Of a stretch of DNA of 64,000 nucleotides, positions 23,417 to 32,310 are shown in pieces; the first letter of the stretch is position 1; each line of letters begins with the position of its first letter. The position numbers and the translations under genes were made by a program. Under the pieces are notes generated by a model that saw nothing but the letters and a program-made list of their open reading frames with translations, had not been told where the DNA came from and made no database searches. This stretch comes from Phascolarctobacterium succinatutens CAG:287 (GTDB taxonomy: Bacteria; Bacillota; Negativicutes; Acidaminococcales; Acidaminococcaceae), in the NCBI RefSeq assembly GCF_000434895.1, contig NZ_FR892810.1, positions 5,422 to 69,421 on the forward strand, in the 5' to 3' direction.

Positions 23417-23826
23417 TAATTTACTTCCTCATTTTTCTTCAGCCATCTGCGTACCTGCACAACAGCAGCATATGCATCAAGCGGCTCCGGCGGCACCAAA
23501 AGACCTAACGGCACCAGCCTGCGCCAACCCTTCGGAGGGTTCTCCTGCCAATACAGGCTACGGGCCTCTTCCGTACTGTATGCTTCACCGACAAGCTCCG
23601 GTACCAAATCCGGATAAAGCTCACGCAAAACTGCGCCTATAGCCTTATTATTGGTACCGTTGCCCATAATAATTCCCTGCAGCTTAGCTGAACCGACAAA
23701 CTGTCGCAGCTCTGCAGCAAGATTATCCGTCATAGCGATATGCAGGCTCAAGATTTTGCCATCAGCGGCAACTAATGCCAATCCTGTTTTGCTGCGCCCC
23801 GGATCTACGCCAAGATAACTACTCAT
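23416..23826 (-). CDS. RuvX/YqgF-like RNase H-fold nuclease
   Basis: A 136-residue protein with the YqgF opening YLGVDPGRSKTGLALV (catalytic Asp in the first strand). GIIMGNGTNN follows, then EAYSTEEARSLYW (acidic residues) and PEPLDAYAAVV, where the last Asp completes the active site. Family members process pre-16S rRNA or resolve junctions. Many Negativicutes carry a short divergent version next to DUF3084, as here. It overlaps DUF3084 by 8 bases. Cytoplasmic. The exact substrate is not known for this subgroup. Confidence 0.8.
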   Translation of the reverse strand: MSSYLGVDPGRSKTGLALVAADGKILSLHIAMTDNLAAELRQFVGSAKLQGIIMGNGTNNKAIGAVLRELYPDLVPELVGEAYSTEEARSLYWQENPPKGWRRLVPLGLLVPPEPLDAYAAVVQVRRWLKKNEEVN

Positions 23827-24976
23827 TGACCGGAACCACCTCCAGCCTTACCCTTACAGGTCCGGCTGTCGTAATATCGCCTTTAGCATAAGCACGCAGA
23901 ATAAAGCTGCCTCTGGTACGACGCATCGAATTTGCTGCTTCAATCATCGTAGCTGCATCCATACTGCCAACCTTACCCGTCATCGGATCCGGCAGCACAC
24001 CGGCCTTTACTGCATTATGGTTAATCTGTGTCAGGAATTCCATAAGCACGCTTTCATAGCTCGAGCCGTTATTACCAAGATTATACTGCTCACTGAAAAT
24101 CAAGGTTCCGTCAGGATAAACGAGCTGATTATCTACCATTTCAATATCGCATACTGCCAGCTCGCCAACTATGATATTAGCAACAGCACGGATACGGAAA
24201 AGCATATTACCCTTGCTTTTATCCAATCTTGCTACAGCATTATCGACAACGTTTTTACCAATCCAGATAGCCTGCAGAGGCTTTTGTTCATCGTGGATAA
24301 CACCCAAGCGCTGCAATGCTGCTTCATTTGCATTTTGCAACAGCCAGTTCATCTGAATCATGTTTTCCTCATGCTTCAGACCACCGCGCATAATACCGGC
24401 AAAGACAACCTCACCGGCGCGGTAATATACCTGGCCTTCACGCATATTGATGATACCCTTACGCAAAGCCTCGGTGGTTTTTTCCAGCTCGTCAATTTCA
24501 TTCGTCAGCTGCAGCTTGGAATGTGTAAGCGAATTTACCTCATTCTGTGCCTGGCTGTACATGTCATTAACCTGGGCCAGCTTGATTTCCATCGCATCAT
24601 TTTCGGCAACTGCTTCTTTGATTTTAGCATCAAGCTCACTGATTTTTTTATTCTGCTCATCAACCTTGCCTTTGGCCTGCTCAAGTGCAGCATTCGTATC
24701 TGCCTTTTCTTTGTTTAAAAGCAGCAGCTCCTGCTGAATTTTTTCCATGCCAAACAAGGCTGTACGCGCACTCTGTGATGCTATTGCCATAACACTGATA
24801 GTCAGAACAGCAATAATGGTACCGCCGAGTACTGTAAGTAATATTGACGTATGCTTTGGACGCAGGCCAAATACCGACATTCTCTTCTTGCCTATTTTAC
24901 TGCCCATTTTATCGGCAAGATAGGCAATCAGGCCACCTACAACGGCCATAATGATAATTAATCTTATACCTACCAA
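23819..24976 (-). CDS. DUF3084 membrane coiled-coil protein
   Basis: A 385-residue protein. Two N-terminal membrane helices (GIRLIIIMAVVGGLIAYLAD and HTSILLTVLGGTIIAVLTI) flank a basic loop with KKRMSVFGLRPKHTS. A coiled coil follows from about 75 to 160, then a beta-rich domain. This matches DUF3084, of unknown function and common beside the LPS transport genes of diderm Firmicutes. The TTG at 24976 has GGAGGTG 5 bases upstream and is preferred over a GTG at 24997 that precedes the site. The place after LptF/G suggests an envelope role. Confidence 0.82.
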   Translation of the reverse strand: MVGIRLIIIMAVVGGLIAYLADKMGSKIGKKRMSVFGLRPKHTSILLTVLGGTIIAVLTISVMAIASQSARTALFGMEKIQQELLLLNKEKADTNAALEQAKGKVDEQNKKISELDAKIKEAVAENDAMEIKLAQVNDMYSQAQNEVNSLTHSKLQLTNEIDELEKTTEALRKGIINMREGQVYYRAGEVVFAGIMRGGLKHEENMIQMNWLLQNANEAALQRLGVIHDEQKPLQAIWIGKNVVDNAVARLDKSKGNMLFRIRAVANIIVGELAVCDIEMVDNQLVYPDGTLIFSEQYNLGNNGSSYESVLMEFLTQINHNAVKAGVLPDPMTGKVGSMDAATMIEAANSMRRTRGSFILRAYAKGDITTAGPVRVRLEVVPVNE

Positions 24977-25010
24977 GTACTCACCTCCATGACTCACTCA
25001 TCTAAATTAT

Positions 25011-26102
25011 TTAGGCATTTTTCTTTTTCATCAGATAAAGACCTGCGCCTAAGCAAAGAATATTAGGCAGCATGCAGGCCAGCAGCGGCGGCATTGCACC
25101 ACCCTTGCCCAATCCGGTAGTAAAGGTCATTACCGCGTAATAGATAAATATTACGATAATACTGATGCCAAGGCCAATAGAAGAGCTGGTACGCTGCTTT
25201 TGAGTACCCAGGCAGGCACCAATCATAGCAAAGAAGAAGCTTGCCAGCGGAATATTGATTCTCATAAAGATTTCGCACCATTGACGTGCTGCCGAGGAAT
25301 GCTGGGATTCCAGCATACTGATATATTCGCGTAATTCGCGGATAGTCATTTCCTCAGGCTCCTTTTGCTCCCAGGAAATCTGCTTAGGCGAGAAGTTCAA
25401 AGGAATAATCTGTTCCTTGAATTTGGCACTGCTTTGTACGCCATCCTTGTCATCCAACGCAAAAACGTTGCCATCTACAATACGCCAGCTGCCGTTTTCC
25501 CAGTAGCCTTCCTTAGCAGTCTGAATGCGGGAAATCTTGCCCTTATTGAACTCTTCAATAGTGATATCGGTCATCTTGCCAAGCTTTTCATCAAATCTGT
25601 TAGCATATGTTACACGCTGGGTATCACCGCTGATAGTTTTGATAATAATATGGTCCTGCGTTGTCGGACGCGTATTGTGGCGTATTTCCTCGTTAAGGAT
25701 CCGTGACGCCGTCGCCTTCGACGTAGGCACTACCTTTTCTGCCCAAATTACAGAGAACATGCTGACAAAGAAGCCAACTACCAACACCGGTGCAACAATA
25801 CGGTAGTAGCTGATACCACCGGCCTTCATTGCCGTAATCTCACTGGAACCGGAAAGCTTGCCAAAGGCCATCAGCGCCGCCAACAGCATAGACATCGGGA
25901 AGGTGTAGTTGATGATCTCCGGCAGATTATACATAAATAAACGTGCTACAGTCTCCAGCGGAGCACCGTATTTAGTCATGTATTGCGTAATTTTAAACAG
26001 CATCGTGCTGGCAATAAAAATACTGGAGAAAGCAGCGATGCCGAAAACGAAGGGGTATAAAAGCTCCTTCAGTACATAACGGTCTAATAATCGTAAGCGC
26101 AC
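25011..26102 (-). CDS. LptF/LptG family LPS export permease
   Basis: A 363-residue YjgP/YjgQ-family protein with about six membrane helices. It has the N-terminal LRLLDRYVLKELLYPF coupling helix and a periplasmic beta-jellyroll of about 170 residues (VTYANRFDEKLGKMTDITIEEF). The GTG start follows an AGGAGG site. With LptB it forms the inner-membrane LPS extractor that hands LPS to LptC. Only one LptF/G gene is present in the window, where two are usual in Proteobacteria. A homodimer, or a second copy elsewhere, must be assumed. Confidence 0.93.
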   Translation of the reverse strand: MRLRLLDRYVLKELLYPFVFGIAAFSSIFIASTMLFKITQYMTKYGAPLETVARLFMYNLPEIINYTFPMSMLLAALMAFGKLSGSSEITAMKAGGISYYRIVAPVLVVGFFVSMFSVIWAEKVVPTSKATASRILNEEIRHNTRPTTQDHIIIKTISGDTQRVTYANRFDEKLGKMTDITIEEFNKGKISRIQTAKEGYWENGSWRIVDGNVFALDDKDGVQSSAKFKEQIIPLNFSPKQISWEQKEPEEMTIRELREYISMLESQHSSAARQWCEIFMRINIPLASFFFAMIGACLGTQKQRTSSSIGLGISIIVIFIYYAVMTFTTGLGKGGAMPPLLACMLPNILCLGAGLYLMKKKNA

Positions 26103-26116
26103 TTTTCTTCCTCCTG

Positions 26117-26836
26117 TTACATGCTAAAGTTATCGCCAAGATAATATTTACGCGCAACGGGATCATTAGCGATTGTTTCGCTGTCACCATGCAGCAAAAT
26201 ATGACCTTCAGCCAAAATATAGGCCTTATCAACGATGCTCAATGTTTCACGAACGTTATGGTCCGTAATCAGCACGCCGATGCCACGCTGTGCCAGATGT
26301 GCAATCATGCCCTGGATATCCGCTACGGCGATAGGATCGATGCCGGCAAACGGTTCGTCCAGCAGAATGAAGGCCGGGTCGGTAGCCAGCGCACGAGCAA
26401 TCTCTACGCGGCGACGTTCACCGCCGGAAAGCGCCTTGCCTTCACTCTTGCGTACATGATTCAGACGGAACTCATCCAGCAGAGCGTTCATCTTCGCTTC
26501 TCGCTCGGATGCATTCAAATCAGTTGTTTCCAGAATCGCCATGATGTTATCTTCTACCGTCATTTTGCTGAAAATAGAAGCCTCCTGCGGCAGATAGCCG
26601 ATACCTGCACGCGCTCTTTGATACATGGGCATTGCGGAAATATCCTTGCCGTCAAGCATCACGGTACCTGCATCAGGCTTTTCAATACCGACAATCATAT
26701 AGAAGGTTGTCGTCTTGCCGGCACCGTTAGGACCGAGAAGTCCTACTACGCTGCCCTGCTCTACGCTGATGCTTACTCCGTCAACAACGTGACGGGTATT
26801 ATAAATTTTTACCAGATTATCTGTTGTTATAACCAA
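26117..26836 (-). CDS. lptB: LPS export ATP-binding protein LptB
   Basis: A 239-residue ABC ATPase with Walker [10 protein letters not shown], a Q-loop in [10 protein letters not shown], signature [13 protein letters not shown], Walker [13 protein letters not shown] and the His switch in [10 protein letters not shown]. The [10 protein letters not shown] and DHNVRETL segments are LptB-typical. It drives LPS extraction together with the LptF/G protein directly downstream. It starts at TTG behind GGAGGG. It follows LptA and LptC in one operon. Confidence 0.95.
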   Translation of the reverse strand: MVITTDNLVKIYNTRHVVDGVSISVEQGSVVGLLGPNGAGKTTTFYMIVGIEKPDAGTVMLDGKDISAMPMYQRARAGIGYLPQEASIFSKMTVEDNIMAILETTDLNASEREAKMNALLDEFRLNHVRKSEGKALSGGERRRVEIARALATDPAFILLDEPFAGIDPIAVADIQGMIAHLAQRGIGVLITDHNVRETLSIVDKAYILAEGHILLHGDSETIANDPVARKYYLGDNFSM

Positions 26837-26854
26837 AACTTTGCCCTCCGCTTC

Positions 26855-27625
26855 TTAGGCTAAAGCTTTATCATCTGCGCTCTGCTTTTCTTTACCGGGC
26901 AGCGCAGGCTGCTTTTCAGGAATATAGATAATATCTACATTACCGTCGGCAATAGCCACGTTGGTATTGGTCAGGCGCAGCTTGTCGCCGGCAACGCTGT
27001 TGCCATTCTGGGTTGCTTTGGCATTGCCGATAAGCTCTACGTAACCGCTGTTATCAGTTTTGTAGACAGCGCTGTCAGCAGAAGCTGTCAGGCTACGCGC
27101 ATCGCTACGGATATCAACACCGCCATAAGCATTGGCAACACCCTGTGCCATATTGTAATCAATTCTTGCCGCATTCAACACACTGCCGTCGCTGTCGGTA
27201 AGACGCGCCCAGCCGCCGATTGTTTCGGCAAATTCGCGCGCCTTGTAGTAATCAACTCTGTCAGAGCTCAGGCTTTTGCCTGCTTTGGTAATCATAGCGC
27301 CGCCTACGGCAGACAGGTCATTTTCATTGTGCACGATAAACTCATTGCACACAATATGTGCGTCATCGCGGTCAGCAATAACATTGCCGGTTAAAACACC
27401 GCTCTTGCTTTTGCTGTTGAATTTGGCGTAGTCGGCAGTAGCTCTGCCGCCATCCTGCATCAATACAACATTTCCTTTTGCCACAGCTTCACCGCTGCCC
27501 AGATCGTATTCCAGCTCATCAGCCTTAACGCTGAAATTGCCCGGAGCCGCAAAAGCAGTTGCTGTTATGCCTGCTGCCAGCATAGCTGCCGCCAGTGTCA
27601 GCAGTAATCTATTTTTGTAAGCCAT
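26855..27625 (-). CDS. lptA: LPS transport periplasmic protein LptA
   Basis: A 256-residue secreted protein with signal peptide MAYKNRLLLTLAAAMLAAG...AFA and OstA-like beta-jellyroll repeats (FSVKADELEYDLGSGEAVAKG, ADYAKFNSKSKSGVLTGNV). It is longer than E. coli LptA and may contain more repeats. It forms the periplasmic bridge between LptC and the outer membrane. The start at 27625 is chosen because it gives a proper signal peptide and has AAAGGCGG upstream; a longer frame to 27685 runs inside LptC. Confidence 0.9.
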   Translation of the reverse strand: MAYKNRLLLTLAAAMLAAGITATAFAAPGNFSVKADELEYDLGSGEAVAKGNVVLMQDGGRATADYAKFNSKSKSGVLTGNVIADRDDAHIVCNEFIVHNENDLSAVGGAMITKAGKSLSSDRVDYYKAREFAETIGGWARLTDSDGSVLNAARIDYNMAQGVANAYGGVDIRSDARSLTASADSAVYKTDNSGYVELIGNAKATQNGNSVAGDKLRLTNTNVAIADGNVDIIYIPEKQPALPGKEKQSADDKALA

Positions 27626-27626
27626 C

Positions 27627-28181
27627 TTATTCGCCGCCTTTCTCCACTTTAGCATTACCCTTAAGCTTAATATGCTTAAAAGCACTGGTAGTTACAGCAC
27701 TATCCGCAGTTGCGGTATAGGCATCCTTATGCATTTTAAAATGTCCTGTTGCCGTAATAAGCTCTTTTTCTTGATTCCAGCTTATTTTATCGGCATAAAG
27801 CTCGCCGCCGGTATTCAGTACAGCCTTAATATTACCCTCCAGGAAAAAGTCATTGCTCTTCATGCCGGCACTGCCTTTATCGGCAGAAATATCGATAAAG
27901 CTGCCGTCCGCACGATAAACTTTGCCTTTGATGCCCTTCAGATAGGCTGTGTTTTTAGCCTTATCGTTAACGACCTCTTCTACTGTAAACTCCCACAGCT
28001 TTTTGCCATCCTTTTCCCTTTTAACCATACTGTTTTTTAAGGAAGCATTAATCTGCGCTGTAACACCATCACCCGGTTTTACAGTTATAGGTTTATCGCC
28101 GCTCAGCATCAGCCAGGCAATAATTGCACCGGCAATTACAATGCCTGCCAATACTGACAGAATTACTTTCTTATTTTTCAT
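27627..28181 (-). CDS. lptC: LPS export protein LptC
   Basis: A 184-residue protein with one N-terminal membrane helix (VILSVLAGIVIAGAIIAWLML) and a periplasmic OstA-fold domain (LWEFTVEEVVNDKAKNTAYLKGI...ISADKGSAGMKSNDFFLEGNI). It links the LptB/LptF-G complex to LptA, which follows with a 1-base gap. GAGGAGG lies upstream. Overlap of 11 bases with the LpxL stop. Confidence 0.9.
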   Translation of the reverse strand: MKNKKVILSVLAGIVIAGAIIAWLMLSGDKPITVKPGDGVTAQINASLKNSMVKREKDGKKLWEFTVEEVVNDKAKNTAYLKGIKGKVYRADGSFIDISADKGSAGMKSNDFFLEGNIKAVLNTGGELYADKISWNQEKELITATGHFKMHKDAYTATADSAVTTSAFKHIKLKGNAKVEKGGE

Positions 28182-29073
28182 CTGGCTGCTTTTCCTCCTC
28201 CGGTGGGGTGTATGGTGTATTCCAGCGATGCTGGAACCACAACCAGTTATCAGGATATTCCTTGATTATTTTTTCAACTTCCTGAGTCATTTTCAGGGTA
28301 ACATTATAATCATCCAGCTTTTGGTCGCCGGTGAATTCATAATGGATAGGGTCGCGTACAATCGCTTTATGGCCATAGCCGTCAGGCTTACGTACTATAA
28401 AAATCGGCACAATAGGTGCTTTGAATTTACGGGAAAAATATGCCGGACCGTTAGGTGTAGATGCCATCTTACCCAGGAAGGGAACGAAAATGCCATCATA
28501 ACCGCCATCCTGGTCAGCTATCAGTCCCAGCATACGGCCCTTCTTCATAGCTCGCGCACAGCCAAGGATTTCACTTGTACCGCGTGAAAAGATTTCCTGG
28601 CCAACGCCCTTGCGCAGCTCATTCATAAAATCACTATACACACGATTGGGCTGCGGTTTTTCTACTGCACTCAGCGGAAAACCGTTCAGCGCCAGTGCAG
28701 CGCCCAGCCATTCCCAGTTATCCATATGGCAGGCCAGCATAACAACGCCATGCTTCTCCTTAAGCGCATCCCACAGGACCTCCGGACGGTCAAAGGTTAC
28801 CAGACCGCGGATATTGTCCTTGTTCAGTGCCGGCATGTACATGATTTCCATAAAGGTTATGCCAAGCTTCACAAACAGCGATTTGATTGTAGCCTCAGCC
28901 TGCTCCTGACTATAGCCTAAACGCTCGCGGATAGTTTCCTCAGCACGCACACGCTGCTTCTTGGCAATTTTATGATAGAGGTGGCCCATAACCTTACCAA
29001 TAACCACAACTGCCTTATAGGGCAGCCAGGAAATTACGGTACTCATAGTTTTTAATAAATAATAAAGCCACAT
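28171..29073 (-). CDS. Lipid A acyltransferase (LpxL/HtrB family), copy 1
   Basis: A 300-residue inner-membrane acyltransferase with an N-terminal hydrophobic helix. The catalytic HX4E is in LACHMDNWEWLG. GLIADQDGGYDGIFVPFLG and APIVPIFIVRKPDG follow, all typical of secondary acyl transfer to Kdo2-lipid IVA. Start overlaps the KdsC stop (TAATG). A second paralogue is at 40943-41833. Together they would supply the two secondary chains, but which adds which chain is not visible. Confidence 0.92.
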   Translation of the reverse strand: MWLYYLLKTMSTVISWLPYKAVVVIGKVMGHLYHKIAKKQRVRAEETIRERLGYSQEQAEATIKSLFVKLGITFMEIMYMPALNKDNIRGLVTFDRPEVLWDALKEKHGVVMLACHMDNWEWLGAALALNGFPLSAVEKPQPNRVYSDFMNELRKGVGQEIFSRGTSEILGCARAMKKGRMLGLIADQDGGYDGIFVPFLGKMASTPNGPAYFSRKFKAPIVPIFIVRKPDGYGHKAIVRDPIHYEFTGDQKLDDYNVTLKMTQEVEKIIKEYPDNWLWFQHRWNTPYTPPEEEKQPDEK

Positions 29074-29753
29074 TATTGTCTATCTCCTTGTCCGGAATTA
29101 ATGTAGGAATCAATAACAGACTCCAACTTTCCCTGTGCATCTAACAGCAGATCAACAGCCTCTCTTACAGCACCTTTACCGCCATCATTAATCAATACAA
29201 AGTCACACATATCAATTACTGCATCAGCAGCATCGGCCGGAGCAAAGGACAGTCCGCAAATATTCATAGGTGCAAGGTCATTGAGGTCATCGCCTACATA
29301 AGCAATTTCCTCTAAATCAAGTCTGTAGGAATCAGCTATTTTTTCTAACGCCGCTGCCTTATCACGCACACCCTCCAGTACGCAGGTAATGCCTAATTCC
29401 GCAGCCCTTCTGCGTACAATCTCGCTTTTACGCCCGGTAATTATGCAAACATCAATGCCGTTGCGCATAGCATAGCTTATGCCCATGCCATCCTTAGCAT
29501 TAAAGCCCTTGAACAGCTCACCGTCATTGCCCATGTAAATTGTGCCATCAGTCAGCACGCCATCTACATCAAGAGCCAGCATACGAATCCCTTGTGCTGC
29601 ATCAGCAAACTCTTCCATGAACTCATCGAATTCACAGAAATCATCATCCTCGTCATCTTCATCAAATATAGATTCTATCTCATCATCAAAAGACAACATT
29701 TCTTCATGTTTGTTTTGCTTATTGCCAAAGGGAAATTCTAAGATTTTTTTCAT
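29073..29753 (-). CDS. kdsC: 3-deoxy-manno-octulosonate-8-phosphatase KdsC with acidic N-terminal extension
   Basis: A 226-residue HAD phosphatase: LALDVDGVLTDG (Asp62, Asp64), then CIITGRKSEIVRRRA and YVGDDLNDL. It hydrolyses Kdo-8-phosphate to Kdo. KdsC proteins usually start just before the first HAD strand. Here about 50 extra residues precede it, nearly all acidic between 22 and 50 (runs of Asp and Glu). The extension may be a binding or regulatory tail. It overlaps the KdsD stop by one base. Confidence 0.93.
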   Translation of the reverse strand: MKKILEFPFGNKQNKHEEMLSFDDEIESIFDEDDEDDDFCEFDEFMEEFADAAQGIRMLALDVDGVLTDGTIYMGNDGELFKGFNAKDGMGISYAMRNGIDVCIITGRKSEIVRRRAAELGITCVLEGVRDKAAALEKIADSYRLDLEEIAYVGDDLNDLAPMNICGLSFAPADAADAVIDMCDFVLINDGGKGAVREAVDLLLDAQGKLESVIDSYINSGQGDRQ

Positions 29754-30727
29754 TACACCACTCCCTGTCTTACCAGGTCGGTCATATGCAGCAGGCCTAT
29801 AACCTTATTGTCTTTGTCAATAACAGGCAACACGGTAATCGGTTTCGGTTTGTTGCTTTCCATAAGATGCAGAGCCTGCGCTGCCAGCTTGTCTTCGGTA
29901 ATTGTTTTCGGAGATTTCGTCATCAGCTCGCAAACAGGACGCTGCAGGAAATCAACACCCTTGCTCAGACCGCGGCGGATATCACCATCAGTCAGCACAC
30001 CCTGCATAACGCCGTCTGCATCCACAACGGATACAGCACCGAGGCCTTTATCGGTAATAACAAACAATGCATCCTGTACCTTGGTATCTGCCAATACAGT
30101 CGGATTATCCTCGCCCTTATGCATAATGCTGCCTACAGTCAAAAGCAGCTTGCGTCCCAGGCTGCCGCCCGGATGGAAGATAGCAAACTGGCTTGCGGTA
30201 AAGTTATGCTTTTTAAGCAGCGCCAAGGCCAGCGCATCGCCGTAGGCCAGCGCTGCAGTCGTGCTGCTCGTCGGAGCAAGACCAAGCGGACAAGCCTCCT
30301 TGCTGACACCAACATCAAGTACCACGTCAGCATTTTTGCCTAAGGTAGAATCAGGCTTGCCGACCATAGCGATAATCTTGGCACCAATGCGGCGCAAAGA
30401 CGGCAGGATATTCAAAACCTCACCGGTTTCACCGCTGTTGGAAAGCGCAATAACAACATCGCTTTCGGTAACCATGCCCAGGTCACCGTGAATGCCCTCT
30501 GCAGGATGCAGATAAAAGGACGGTGTACCTGTGCTGGCTAAGGTTGCTGCCATTTTGCGGCCAATCAGACCGGATTTGCCCATACCGGTAATAACAGTAC
30601 GGCCCTGGCAATCTAAAATCAGTTTTACTGCCGCAGCGAAATTTTCATCTACACGCGGCACCAGCTCTAAAACTGCTTCTGCCTCCATGCGCAAAACATC
30701 CTGTGCATGCTTTAGCATTGCTTCCAT
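29753..30727 (-). CDS. kdsD: D-arabinose-5-phosphate isomerase KdsD/KpsF
   Basis: A 324-residue protein with an N-terminal SIS sugar isomerase domain (VITGMGKSGLIGRKMAATLASTGTPSFYLHPAEGIHGDLGM; ALSNSGETGEVL) and two CBS domains from about 200. It converts ribulose-5-phosphate to arabinose-5-phosphate, the first committed step to Kdo. It sits with KdsA, KdsB and KdsC in order, so this operon encodes the whole Kdo branch. Confidence 0.95.
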   Translation of the reverse strand: MEAMLKHAQDVLRMEAEAVLELVPRVDENFAAAVKLILDCQGRTVITGMGKSGLIGRKMAATLASTGTPSFYLHPAEGIHGDLGMVTESDVVIALSNSGETGEVLNILPSLRRIGAKIIAMVGKPDSTLGKNADVVLDVGVSKEACPLGLAPTSSTTAALAYGDALALALLKKHNFTASQFAIFHPGGSLGRKLLLTVGSIMHKGEDNPTVLADTKVQDALFVITDKGLGAVSVVDADGVMQGVLTDGDIRRGLSKGVDFLQRPVCELMTKSPKTITEDKLAAQALHLMESNKPKPITVLPVIDKDNKVIGLLHMTDLVRQGVV

Positions 30728-30742
30728 GTTCTCACCCTACCT

Positions 30743-31561
30743 TTAGCCACGTACAATCTTGTCAATGGCAAGTACGTCGGTCAATAATTTTTCCAGATTA
30801 TCCAGCTTAACCATGTTTGGACCATCGCTCAATGCTTCTGCCGGATTATCATGCACCTCTAAGAAAAGAGCATCGATGCCAACAGCAGCAGCAGCACGTG
30901 CCATATGCGGAACATATTGGCTCTGACCACCGCTGGAGGTACCCTGACCGCCAGGAATCTGTACGCTGTGAGTAGCATCCATAACTACGGGATAACCAAG
31001 CTCACGCATAATGGCCAGACCACGCATATCGGTTACCAATGTGTTGTAGCCGAAGCTTGCACCGCGCTCGGTCAGCATAATGTTATGATTGCCTGCTTCC
31101 TCAACCTTTTTGATAACATTCTTCATGTCCCAAGGTGCGAGGAACTGGCCTTTTTTTACATTAACAGTCTTGCCGGTTTTGGCAGCTGCATAAACCAAAT
31201 CAGTCTGACGGCACAGGAAAGCCGGGATTTGCAGAATATCTACAACCTCGGCAGCCTTATCAGCCTGCCAGGGCTCGTGGATATCGGTTACTACAGGAAC
31301 GCCCAGATCCTTTTTAATCTGTGCCAGAAGCTTTAAGCCCTCTTCAATGCCGGGTCCGCGGAAAGAAGCATAAGAGGAACGGTTAGCCTTATCAAAGGAA
31401 GCCTTAAATACATAGGGAATGCCCAGCTTGTCGCAGATTGCTTTTGTACGCTGACCAATCATCAGGCTGCGCTCATAGCCTTCGAGCACGCAGGGACCTG
31501 CCATCAGCATCAGGGGATGGCCCTGACCTACTTCATAATTACCAACTTTAACGATTTGCAT
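30743..31561 (-). CDS. kdsA: 3-deoxy-8-phosphooctulonate synthase KdsA
   Basis: A 272-residue barrel enzyme that condenses arabinose-5-phosphate with phosphoenolpyruvate to Kdo-8-phosphate. Blocks include [50 protein letters not shown] and [19 protein letters not shown]. Length is normal. GGAGG lies upstream of the ATG at 31561. Confidence 0.97.
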   Translation of the reverse strand: MQIVKVGNYEVGQGHPLMLMAGPCVLEGYERSLMIGQRTKAICDKLGIPYVFKASFDKANRSSYASFRGPGIEEGLKLLAQIKKDLGVPVVTDIHEPWQADKAAEVVDILQIPAFLCRQTDLVYAAAKTGKTVNVKKGQFLAPWDMKNVIKKVEEAGNHNIMLTERGASFGYNTLVTDMRGLAIMRELGYPVVMDATHSVQIPGGQGTSSGGQSQYVPHMARAAAAVGIDALFLEVHDNPAEALSDGPNMVKLDNLEKLLTDVLAIDKIVRG

Positions 31562-31575
31562 AAGTATCCTCCAGC

Positions 31576-32310
31576 TTATTTATTCATTTTAGCAAACAGC
31601 TCATTGACTGCTGCCAAATCCTCGGGGGTATCAACACCGATGCCCTGGAAATCGCTTTCCAGAACTTTAATCTTATAACCATTTTCCAGCGCACGCAGCT
31701 GCTCCAGGCTTTCCGCTCTTTCCAGCGGTGTCGGCTGCAGTGCTGCATATTTCAGCAGGAAGCTGCGGCGGTAAGCATAAATGCCTACATGCTTGTAAAC
31801 CTTGTAGCCTTCAGGCTTATTGCGCGGATACGGCATCAGGCTGCGGGAGAAATACAGTGCATAGCCGTTAAGGTCGGTTACAACCTTTACGGCAGCAGGA
31901 TTGTTGTAATCCTCCTCGTCCATAGCAACCTTCAATGTTGCCATCTGCAGCTCGCTGTCACCGGTAAAGCATTCAGCAAGACGGTCAATAACCTCAGCCG
32001 GAATCATCGGCTCATCACCCTGTACGTTAACAATAACATCAACATCAGGATAGTTCAGCGCTACCTCGGCCAAACGGTCAGTGCCGCTCGGATGGTCGGG
32101 AGAAGTCATCATTGCTTTGCCGCCAAAGCTGTCTACAGCCTTTTTGACAAGCTCATTATCAGTAGCTACAACTACCTCGTCCGGCAGCTTAGCCTGACAG
32201 GCACGCTCATAAACGTGCTGAATCATCGGCTTGCCTGCAATCAGGGAAAGCGGTTTGCCCGGAAGACGGGTAGAAGCATAACGTGCGGGAATTACGCATA
32301 AAACTTTCAT
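31576..32310 (-). CDS. kdsB: CMP-Kdo synthetase KdsB
   Basis: A 244-residue nucleotidyltransferase: [34 protein letters not shown] and [11 protein letters not shown]. It activates Kdo with CTP for the WaaA domain encoded upstream, which it overlaps by 4 bases. Cytoplasmic; the length is typical. Confidence 0.97.
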   Translation of the reverse strand: MKVLCVIPARYASTRLPGKPLSLIAGKPMIQHVYERACQAKLPDEVVVATDNELVKKAVDSFGGKAMMTSPDHPSGTDRLAEVALNYPDVDVIVNVQGDEPMIPAEVIDRLAECFTGDSELQMATLKVAMDEEDYNNPAAVKVVTDLNGYALYFSRSLMPYPRNKPEGYKVYKHVGIYAYRRSFLLKYAALQPTPLERAESLEQLRALENGYKIKVLESDFQGIGVDTPEDLAAVNELFAKMNK

